A DNA stretch of 43,004 bases from an uncultured Oscillospiraceae bacterium (lineage in GTDB: Bacteria; Bacillota; Clostridia; Oscillospirales; Oscillospiraceae). The stretch spans positions 1-43,004 of the forward strand of contig CANQBC010000019.1 in NCBI GenBank assembly GCA_947589225.1, read 5' to 3'. The notes under the pieces were generated by a model that was not told where the DNA came from, did no database searches, and was given only the letters and a program-made list of their open reading frames with translations. Made by a program: the position numbers and the translations under genes. Shown piece after piece: positions 37,789 to 43,004 of this stretch; position 1 is the stretch's first letter, and every line of letters begins with the position of its first letter.

Positions 37789-38121
37789 ATGCTTCTCAGC
37801 AAAGAACAAACTGACCTAATGACCTGGCTGGAGAAACAGCCGGAACCCGTTGCCATGGCCGCCATGCAGCACGCCGAAGCTCCCGGGTACAGCATGGATC
37901 GAGTGAACAAAATGTACAAGGACGGCCTCCTTGAAAGCACCTATGTCTTTTACAGTGGCGAAAGCGTCCCCGGGTATCGAGTCAGCGACAAGGGCCGTGC
38001 CTCGCTTCGGGAGTACAACAGGTCAAACCAGCAGCACCTCTTCAACGAGGTGCGGGCCTGGATCACCCTGGCCATAGCCGTAGGCTCACTTGTGACCGCC
38101 ATCATCTCCCTGCTTCGCTGA
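37789..38121 (+). CDS. Winged-helix-like protein with C-terminal membrane helix
   Basis: A 110-residue protein from ATG 37789 (AGGAG upstream). The N-terminal two thirds look like a small winged helix (LSKEQTDLMTWLEKQPEPVA, GYRVSDKGRASLREY); the last 20 residues are one transmembrane helix (ITLAIAVGSLVTAIISLL). It may be a membrane-tethered regulator or superinfection-exclusion protein. No family recognised. Confidence 0.6.
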   Translation: MLLSKEQTDLMTWLEKQPEPVAMAAMQHAEAPGYSMDRVNKMYKDGLLESTYVFYSGESVPGYRVSDKGRASLREYNRSNQQHLFNEVRAWITLAIAVGSLVTAIISLLR

Positions 38122-38398
38122 CACCCCCCAGCAACTCGATTTTCTTGTCCGGTCTCGGACAGAAGTCCTTGCAAAATGAATCCCTCATGCACCCCATCAG
38201 GGTGTATGAGTCATTGCTGTGGTCGTACAGGATTGAGGCATACATGCAGCCGTAGCACCCGAAGTCCTTGCAGGGCGGCAGGGGATCAGCGCGTCTTTTT
38301 GCGGATTGTAGCACTGCCAGGTCTTTGGTAAGCCGACTGATTTCTAAATCCTTCTGTACGAGTTCCTGCCGGAGACGCTTTTTTGTCATCATCCTCAT
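38102..38398 (-). CDS. Cysteine-rich first protein of the leftward early operon
   Basis: About 98 residues from ATG 38398 (AAAGGAGGTG upstream; two further ATGs follow closely). The N-terminal helix (KKRLRQELVQKDLEISRLTK) is coiled-coil-like; the C-terminal part has several cysteines (PPCKDFGCYGCMYAS, CMRDSFCKDFCPRP) suggesting a metal site. First gene behind the strong promoter at 38452-38480. Function unknown. Confidence 0.58.
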   Translation of the reverse strand: MRMMTKKRLRQELVQKDLEISRLTKDLAVLQSAKRRADPLPPCKDFGCYGCMYASILYDHSNDSYTLMGCMRDSFCKDFCPRPDKKIELLGGVSEAGR

Positions 38399-38451
38399 CT
38401 CACCTCCTTTCGTGTTATCGCCATCGGCCTTAATATACGCCTTATAGCTAA

Positions 38452-38480
38452 AAAATAGCACGGAGCGATATTTTTGTCAA
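38452..38480 (-). promoter_or_regulatory. Main leftward (lytic) promoter
   Basis: On the minus strand: TTGACA (38475-38480), 17 bases, TATTTT (38452-38457). TAGC-containing symmetric sequence around it (38443-38459, TATAGCTAAAAAATAGC) is a candidate repressor site. It should drive the early operon. Confidence 0.75.
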
Positions 38481-38504
38481 TAGCTTTAACGCATTTTTTT
38501 CTAA

Positions 38505-38533
38505 TTGATTCTTATAACTTGTAGTTATATAAT
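38505..38533 (+). promoter_or_regulatory. Repressor promoter with autoregulatory dyad
   Basis: TTGATT (38505-38510), 17 bases, TATAAT (38528-38533). The spacer is almost entirely a 17-bp dyad, TATAACT-TGT-AGTTATA (38513-38529), an obvious operator for the repressor it controls. Confidence 0.75.
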
Positions 38534-38566
38534 AATTTTGAGCGATAAATGCATGGAGGTATCATG

Positions 38567-39163
38567 ATGAATCGGATTCGCCAACTTCGTGAAGCGCAAG
38601 GCAAACCCCAAAAGGCGCTCGCCTTTGACCTTGGCGTTAGCCAAGCAACAATAAGCGATTGGGAATCTGGTCGAAAGGTTCCTTCCGCCAAGAGCACGAT
38701 TCGACTTGCTCAGTATTTCGAAGTATCTGTTGAATATCTCCTCGGGGTGGCAGACGAAAATGACCCTCCCCTTACCAAAGTCAGTACAGTATTCGGAAGT
38801 AGATTGAAGAAGATTCGCGAAAGTCGAGGCTACAAGTCCCAGCAAGCTTTTGCAGATGACTTTGGGGTTGCACAGTCCACCGTGGGTGGATGGGAGTCTG
38901 GCAGCCGTGAACCGCCGTTTGATACGCTGATACGATTGGCTGACTTTTTCGGTGTAACCGTGGATTGGCTCCTCGGACTTGTAAACGAGGAAAGCCCCCT
39001 CGCTGAAATCAGCGAGGAGGCTTTGGATGCTGAGATTGTGGCTCACCTGAAGGCATTAAGCCCGGAGGATCTTAAGACTGTCGATTATGCCGTGCAAGGT
39101 ATCTTAGCAGCACGAGAAGGACAAGCTTCTCCTCCCGCCGGAGGGCACAAATTGCCCTCATGA
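38567..39163 (+). CDS. Lysogeny repressor with two tandem XRE HTH domains
   Basis: A 198-residue protein from ATG 38567 (GGAGG upstream; the adjacent ATG 38564 is possible). HTH 1 (RIRQLREAQGKPQKALAFDL, GVSQATISDWESGRKVPS) spans about 2-58. HTH 2 (RLKKIRESRGYKSQQAFADD, FGVAQSTVGGWESGSREPP) spans about 75-133. A helical C-terminal end (EEALDAEIVAHLKALSPEDL) may dimerise. No LexA-type peptidase domain is present, so induction should not use RecA-stimulated self-cleavage. It is divergent from the lytic promoter. Confidence 0.85.
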   Translation: MNRIRQLREAQGKPQKALAFDLGVSQATISDWESGRKVPSAKSTIRLAQYFEVSVEYLLGVADENDPPLTKVSTVFGSRLKKIRESRGYKSQQAFADDFGVAQSTVGGWESGSREPPFDTLIRLADFFGVTVDWLLGLVNEESPLAEISEEALDAEIVAHLKALSPEDLKTVDYAVQGILAAREGQASPPAGGHKLPS

Positions 39164-39263
39164 GGTTTTCAATGTCCATGTTTTACCCTTTCCGGCAGAA
39201 CGTCCCACCCAGTATTAGCGCCGGTGACATTATATCACAGATTAATACAAAATCTATAAAAAC

Positions 39264-39280
39264 GTGCCCATTTTGGACAC
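39264..39280. repeat. GTGCCC/GGGCAC dyad, copy d
   Basis: GTGCCC-ATTTT-GGACAC (one mismatch), 22 bases upstream of the zinc-ribbon/DUF4352 gene start. Confidence 0.6.
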
Positions 39281-39301
39281 AGTAAAAAGGGAGATATACA
39301 T

Positions 39302-39940
39302 ATGGCAAAAATGGTAAAATGCAAAGTTTGCGGACAGGATATTGCAAAGTCCGCAAAGGTATGTCCAAATTGCGGGGCCAAGAGAAAAAAGCATGTATTT
39401 CTTGGCATTTTACTTGTCATTATTGGCCTTGCCCTCATCGTCGCCGCATTTGGGGGCGGTGATGATCAGCCCAAGAAAGTAGAGAATGATACCACGCAGA
39501 ATGAAAACAAAGAAAACGGAAACAATACACCCAACAAAAACGAGCCTACAATCTTTGGCGTAGGCGAAAGTGCTGAACTCAATGATGTTATTGTCACACT
39601 GCGCGCCGTCAAAGAAAACAATGGTAACAGTTTTAACACGCCATCAGAAGGCAACGTCTTTATCATCTGTGAATTTGAGATAGAAAACAACTCAAATTCG
39701 GAGCTTGGTATAAGCTCACTCCTTTCTTTTGAGGCATATGTAGACGGCTATTCAACAGGTGTCAGCCTCTCCGCCCTCTTGACCTCGGATGTACCTCAGC
39801 TCGATGGTGCCATCGCCCCTGGGAAGAAAATGAGGGGAGTCGTAGGCTATGAAGCTTCTTCTGACTGGAAGACCATAGAAATAAGGTTCAAGTCAAACGT
39901 ATGGTCAAGTAAAGAGTACATATTTGAATATACAAAATAA
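39302..39940 (+). CDS. Zinc-ribbon membrane protein with DUF4352-like extracellular domain
   Basis: A 212-residue protein; AGGGAG precedes the ATG. The N-terminal zinc ribbon (CKVCGQDIAKSAKVCPNCGA, about 7-26) is followed by one transmembrane helix (about 32-50), an Asn/Lys-rich linker, and an outside beta domain (VGESAELNDVIVTLRAVKEN, FIICEFEIENNSNSELGISS) of DUF4352 type. The gene is AT-rich compared with the structural genes, a sign of separate acquisition. Lysogeny-expressed membrane proteins of this kind may alter the surface or block superinfection (inference). Confidence 0.75.
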   Translation: MAKMVKCKVCGQDIAKSAKVCPNCGAKRKKHVFLGILLVIIGLALIVAAFGGGDDQPKKVENDTTQNENKENGNNTPNKNEPTIFGVGESAELNDVIVTLRAVKENNGNSFNTPSEGNVFIICEFEIENNSNSELGISSLLSFEAYVDGYSTGVSLSALLTSDVPQLDGAIAPGKKMRGVVGYEASSDWKTIEIRFKSNVWSSKEYIFEYTK

Positions 39941-39947
39941 CTTAAAT

Positions 39948-39976
39948 GTGCCCAATAATGTGCCCAATTCGGGCAC
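39948..39976. repeat. GTGCCC/GGGCAC dyad, copy e, with extra half-site
   Basis: GTGCCC-AATTC-GGGCAC at 39960-39976, preceded by another GTGCCC half at 39948-39953, directly after the DUF4352 gene stop. Confidence 0.8.
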
Positions 39977-40014
39977 CGCGCCGCTTGTTTTTTGGAGGTA
40001 AAAAAATTTAACTG

Positions 40015-40043
40015 TTGACAAATCGGATTCAAGGGCATATTAT
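40015..40043 (+). promoter_or_regulatory. Promoter of the NYN-domain gene
   Basis: TTGACA (40015-40020), 17 bases, TATTAT (40038-40043), about 110 bases upstream of the gene start. Confidence 0.8.
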
Positions 40044-40051
40044 AAGTGTGT

Positions 40052-40140
40052 AGCCGGAGTTACCGGTTATGCTTTTTATTCAACCCTTGGGTAAGGGCTC
40101 CCATTTTTCGGGATGTCCCAACCTCAAGGGTTTATTTTTT
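40052..40140 (+). promoter_or_regulatory. Structured leader with terminator-like stem before the NYN gene
   Basis: The 5' leader can form CCGG-AGTTA-CCGG (40054-40066), then an outer stem AACCCTTG (40082-40089) with CAAGGGTT (40125-40132) enclosing GGG-C-TCCC...GGGA-TGT-CCC (40095-40119), followed at once by a U-rich run (40131-40140) and the GGAGG ribosome binding site. This is the layout of a transcription attenuator or riboswitch-like element. I do not recognise a known class. Confidence 0.55.
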
Positions 40141-40153
40141 GGAGGTCATAAAG

Positions 40154-40828
40154 ATGGAAGATAAAAGAACCAGAAGAACCGCAATCCTTGTGGATGGCGG
40201 CTACTACAGGGTCCGCTCAAGGGATCTTTGGGGAAACCTATCCGCCGCAGACAGGGCGGATGAGCTTTACGACTACTGCATATTGCACATAACGGAACCT
40301 GCTGACCCGCGGGACTTGTACCGCATATTTTATTACGACTGTCCTCCCATGACTAGGGCTGTCCGGCATCCGTTGACAGGGAACGATATTGATTTTTCTC
40401 GGGCCCCCGGAACCGCTTGGTCAAATACTCTCTATCGCTGTTTCTCAGAAAAACCGAAAACCGCCCTTCGAATGGGTGAGCTGGCTGAATCTACTGCGTC
40501 TTTTGTCCTGAAAGACTCTGTGCTTGGTGAATTGATCTCCAGAAATAAGGAAATTACTGATTTGCGGGAGAATGACTTTAGGATAGATGTCAAGCAAAAA
40601 GGCGTTGATATGAGAATCGGCCTGGACGTTGCCACAATGGCACAGGCCAGGATCGTAGACCAAATTATCCTCATTGCCGGGGATAGCGATTTCCTGCCGG
40701 TGATAAAGATGGCGCGGAGAAGTGGAATTGAGGTCTTGCTTGATCCAATGAAACAGTTTCCTAAGCGGAATATGATAGAGCACGTTGACGGAATAGAAAG
40801 TTATACCGAAAAGATGCATCTCAAATAA
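40154..40828 (+). CDS. NYN-domain (PIN-like) ribonuclease, LabA/DUF88 type
   Basis: A 224-residue protein from ATG 40154 (GGAGG upstream). The acidic nuclease centre is visible: ILVDGGYY (about 12), KGVDMRIGLDVATMA (about 150), and ILIAGDSDFLPVIKMARRSG (about 175-195). These match the NYN family of PIN-fold nucleases that cut RNA. It is transcribed from its own promoter with a structured leader, between the repressor side and int. NYN proteins occur in RNA processing and in defence; a lysogen-expressed antiphage role is possible but unproven. Confidence 0.87.
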   Translation: MEDKRTRRTAILVDGGYYRVRSRDLWGNLSAADRADELYDYCILHITEPADPRDLYRIFYYDCPPMTRAVRHPLTGNDIDFSRAPGTAWSNTLYRCFSEKPKTALRMGELAESTASFVLKDSVLGELISRNKEITDLRENDFRIDVKQKGVDMRIGLDVATMAQARIVDQIILIAGDSDFLPVIKMARRSGIEVLLDPMKQFPKRNMIEHVDGIESYTEKMHLK

Positions 40829-40831
40829 CCT

Positions 40832-40848
40832 GTGCCCAATTCGGGCAC
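40832..40848. repeat. GTGCCC/GGGCAC dyad, copy f
   Basis: GTGCCC-AATTC-GGGCAC, between the NYN stop and the integrase ribosome binding site. Same centre as copy e. Confidence 0.8.
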
Positions 40849-40866
40849 TGCGAAGGGGTGGATACA

Positions 40867-41982
40867 ATGGAATGTCGGAAATGCCATAAGACTATCCCCG
40901 ACGAGAGCCGGTTCTGCATGTATTGCGGGGCAGAGCAGACGATCCGAATCGCTTCCAAAAACCGAGGAAGCGGGCAGGGCACCGCCATCAAGAGGGGAAG
41001 TACCTGGACAGCAATTTGGACCGAGGAAACCTACATCGACGAGGATGGCAAGCTCAAGCAGAAACGGAAGACCAAAGGTGGATTTAAAACGAAGACAGCC
41101 GCTCTGGCCTACGCTGCCTCCCCGCACCAGGAGAAGCCCCAGGCTCCTACCCTCCGGGCATACTGGACAGGTTATAAGACTTCCGACTTTCTGGATCTCT
41201 CCAGATCAAAGCAAACAGCGTACACCATCGCCTGGAGCCGGCTGGAGGATCTGGCCGGAAAAAACATCGACGAGCTGGGGATCTCCGACCTCCAGAGCTG
41301 TATTAACAGCAAAACCAGCACCTACTATCCCGCTCGGGATATGAAGGCGGTTTTGTCTCACCTCTACAAACGGGCGGTGGCCGAAGGCCACGCCAGGACG
41401 AACTTGGCGGAGTATATCCGGCTGCCGAAGCTGGAGGAGAAAGAGATGGAACCGTTTACGGAGGCGGAGCTGAAAAAGCTGTGGGACGCCTACGGATCCG
41501 GGGACAGCTTCATCGGCTTTATTCTCCTCATGATCTATTCCGGCATGATGCCGGGGGAGCTGTTCGGCCTGAAGAAAGACATGATAGACTGGGAAACCCA
41601 CGAAATCAACGGATGCGGGCTCAAAACCAAGAAGCGCAAGGAGACGCCCATCGTCTTCCCGACGATGATTGAGCCGGTTCTCCGGGATCTGGTAGACCAG
41701 AGCAAGAGCCGCATCAAGAACGTGCTCTGCATGAACCGGGACACGTTCTATGCCGAGTATCACGACGCCCTGAAACGCGTGGGGATCCCGGATCGCGCCC
41801 CGTACTCCTGCCGGCACACCACCGCCACGGCTCTGGCTTTAGGCAATATCGCCCCCAGCGTCATTCAGGAGGTCATGAGGCACGCCAAGTTTACCACCAC
41901 CCAACGGTACATCCACCCCACCAACGAATCCGCCCACGCCGCCGTGGATTCCATGGGCAAGGGCTCAAACGTCGAGACGTAA
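40867..41982 (+). CDS. int: Tyrosine recombinase (phage integrase) with N-terminal zinc ribbon
   Basis: A 371-residue protein from ATG 40867 (GAAGGGGTGG upstream). A zinc ribbon (CRKCHKTIPDESRFCMYCG, about 3-21) precedes an arm-binding and core-binding region, then the catalytic domain: SGMMPGELFGL (about 225-235), GLKTKKRKE, YSCRHTTATA (Arg316), RHAKFTTTQRYIHP (His339, Tyr348). The box I arginine, normally in the form GxRxGEL, is Met228 here; this might be typical of this subgroup or inactivating. It should integrate the phage by joining attP to the rnfD attB. It is the gene nearest attR, as usual. Confidence 0.93.
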   Translation: MECRKCHKTIPDESRFCMYCGAEQTIRIASKNRGSGQGTAIKRGSTWTAIWTEETYIDEDGKLKQKRKTKGGFKTKTAALAYAASPHQEKPQAPTLRAYWTGYKTSDFLDLSRSKQTAYTIAWSRLEDLAGKNIDELGISDLQSCINSKTSTYYPARDMKAVLSHLYKRAVAEGHARTNLAEYIRLPKLEEKEMEPFTEAELKKLWDAYGSGDSFIGFILLMIYSGMMPGELFGLKKDMIDWETHEINGCGLKTKKRKETPIVFPTMIEPVLRDLVDQSKSRIKNVLCMNRDTFYAEYHDALKRVGIPDRAPYSCRHTTATALALGNIAPSVIQEVMRHAKFTTTQRYIHPTNESAHAAVDSMGKGSNVET

Positions 41983-41986
41983 AACT

Positions 41987-42008
41987 GCTAACTGTAATGT
42001 TAACTATA
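41987..42008 (+). repeat. Candidate integrase arm-type sites, right end
   Basis: GCTAACTGTA (41987-41996) and GTTAACTATA (41999-42008), 12 bases apart, the second identical to 128-137 at the left end. They immediately follow int. Confidence 0.5.
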
Positions 42009-42093
42009 GGTTTGATTTTGATGGTATTTGCGAGTACGCCGCAGGACGTTTCACTCCCGTTTCGGGTTTAACTTTTTGGGTGAAAACGCAGAC

Positions 42094-42139
42094 AAAAAGG
42101 GCTTAAAAACCGCTAAATCAGCGATTTTTAAGCCCTTTT
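42094..42139. terminator. Strong bidirectional terminator downstream of int
   Basis: AAAAAGGGCTTAAAAACCGC (42094-42113) pairs with GCGATTTTTAAGCCCTTTT (42121-42139) around a 7-base loop, with one mismatch. A and T runs on either side make it work in both directions. It insulates int from the rnf genes. Confidence 0.85.
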
Positions 42140-42187
42140 GGCGCGGAAGGAGGGATTTGAACCCTCGCTCGGCTCAACACCGACTAC
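42139..42187 (-). tRNA. tRNA 3'-end fragment with CCA, next to attR (partial)
   Basis: On the minus strand: a candidate long variable arm (TCGG...CCGA), a perfect T arm GAGGG-TTCAAAT-CCCTC (42150-42166), 3' acceptor strand CTTCCGC, discriminator G and encoded CCA (42139-42141). A class II tRNA with G discriminator would be serine-like. There is no anticodon arm with U33 and no 5' half, so it cannot be functional. Phages that use tRNA genes as attB carry such a 3' end in attP. Confidence 0.65.
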
Positions 42188-42201
42188 TCCCCTATCTGGG
42201 G
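42188..42201. other. attR core, 14-bp direct repeat with attL
   Basis: Identical to 64-77 (TCCCCTATCTGGGG). RnfD coding sequence resumes in the same phase within it. Confidence 0.9.
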
Positions 42202-43004
42202 AGCCTCTTTGCCATTCTGTTCGTCAAGTGCTGCTTCGGCGGACTGGGACAGAACATCATGAACCCGGCCCTGGCGGCCAGGTGCTTCCTGCTGATCTCC
42301 TTTGCCGGGCCCATGACCGAATATGTGGTGGACGGCGTGTCCACCGCCACGCCCCTGGCCGTGCTCAACAGCGGCGGCACCGTGGACGTGCTGGAGATGT
42401 TCATGGGCTACGGCGGCGGCGTCATCGGGTGCAGCGGGGCGGCCCTGCTCATTGGCGGCATCTTCCTGCTGGCGAACGGCACCATCACCTGGCACATCCC
42501 CGTCTCCGTCGTTGCCAGCTTCGCCCTCTCCATGGGTCTGGGCGGCCCCGGCGGCTTCCACCCCCTGTACCTGCTGGCCGAGATCAGCGGCGGCGGTATC
42601 CTGATGGCGGCCCTCTTTATGGCAAACGACCCGGTGACCAGTCCCGTGGCCGTGCCGGGGCAGGTGCTCTACGGCGTGGCCGTGGGCATCCTGGCGGCTG
42701 TCCTGCGCCTCTACGGATCGGCGGCGGACAGCGTCAGCTATGCCGTCATCCTCTGCAACCTGGCGGTTCCCCTCATCGACCGGGTGGCCATCCCCAAGCC
42801 CTTCGGGCTGGGCGACAACAAGAAGAAGCCCAAGCCCAAAATTCCCCGGCCCGCCTGGATCCTGGCCGGTATCGGCCTTATCTCCGGCGTGGCCCTGGGC
42901 GCTGTCAACTACATCACCGCCCCCGTCATCGCCGAGCAGGCGCTGGAGGCCAACCTGGCCTCCTACGAGACGGTCCTGCCCGCGGGCGCCGAGATCGGCT
43001 ACGA
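42190..43004 (+). pseudogene. rnfD: Remainder of RnfD, continuing in frame into RnfG (attR side)
   Basis: From CCC at 42190 the frame is open to the window end. PYLGSLFAILFVKCCFGGLG, then QNIMNPALAARC and the flavinylation-type motif DGVSTATPL (Thr for covalent FMN) identify RnfD. After the last membrane helices and a Lys/Pro linker (NKKKPKPK, about 42817-42840) the same frame goes on with a new N-terminal helix and NYITAPVIAEQALEANLASY, typical of RnfG. So the host gene is an RnfD-RnfG fusion. It lacks its natural start because the prophage separates it from the 5' part. The window ends inside the RnfG domain. Confidence 0.88.

Noticed and set aside
37120-37809. 229-residue minus-strand reading over the small regulator genes
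   Set aside because: It runs across several short genes with good starts in other frames and has no coherent domain; the 59-residue gene at 37568-37747 explains part of it.
39141-39159. Another GTGCCC dyad at the end of the repressor gene
   Set aside because: GAGGGCA-CAAAT-TGCCCTC has a similar layout but different arms; treated as a separate hairpin near the stop, not as a copy of the recurrent motif.
42139-42201. Complete functional tRNA spanning attR
   Set aside because: Sequence upstream of the variable arm does not form an anticodon loop with U33, and there is no matching 5' acceptor strand on either side.
42184-42561. Minus-strand 125-residue reading opposite rnfD
   Set aside because: His/Gln/Gly-rich shadow of the RnfD frame, which has clear family sequence.

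Overview
The window is an essentially complete integrated tailed prophage of about 42.1 kb (core to core), lying inside a chromosomal gene of an anaerobic Firmicute. The host fragments at both ends are two halves of one gene for RnfD, a membrane subunit of the Rnf ferredoxin:NAD+ oxidoreductase, here fused to RnfG. The GC-rich sequence, strong GGAGG-type ribosome binding sites, frequent GTG/TTG starts and the Rnf complex suggest a member of class Clostridia, plausibly an Oscillospiraceae-like gut bacterium. I cannot name the species. A 14-bp direct repeat (positions 64-77 and 42188-42201) marks attL and attR, and joining the flanks at this repeat restores the rnfD frame exactly. The phage is a siphovirus with an HK97-type head (HK97 portal, S78-like protease and capsid; gp6/gp10-type connectors; long tape measure).

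Layout. 1-92: 5' part of rnfD. 93-290: left phage end with arm-type repeats and terminator hairpins. 291-1611: lysis (amidase, holin). 1715-4361: three host-like envelope genes (cis-prenyltransferase, GT5-like glycosyltransferase, DUF1385 membrane protein), coupled by ATGA overlaps to the tail genes. 4358-8446: Hint-domain tail protein, collagen-like fibre and an unknown protein. 8491-9188: a plus-strand hicAB toxin-antitoxin cassette with its own promoter and terminator. 9204-15546: tail. 15565-19420: connectors and capsid. 19444-24182: protease, portal, structured RNA, terminase. 24192-27896: ParB-methyltransferase, HNH, HUH Rep and accessory genes. 27889-30194: small early genes including a membrane-anchored cell-wall hydrolase. 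30175-35470: parAB, DnaB-type helicase and a replication initiator carrying an internal candidate origin. 35499-38398: small regulators on both strands. 38399-39163: divergent lysis/lysogeny switch and a tandem-HTH repressor. 39302-41982: plus-strand lysogeny genes (zinc-ribbon/DUF4352 protein, NYN nuclease with a structured leader, integrase). 42094-42187: terminator and a tRNA 3'-end fragment. 42190-43004: the rest of rnfD, continuing into rnfG.

How it works together. The repressor and the integrase group are read on the plus strand. Lytic genes are read on the minus strand from a near-consensus promoter at 38452-38480, through replication and packaging to lysis at the far left. As integrated, RnfD is cut after its first part and the downstream rnf genes are probably affected, so lysogens should be Rnf-deficient unless the phage excises or a second copy exists. 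No gap longer than 300 bases lacks a gene; the larger gaps (21711-21955, 39941-40153, 41983-42189, 93-290) hold structured RNA, promoters or attachment-site elements and are annotated individually.
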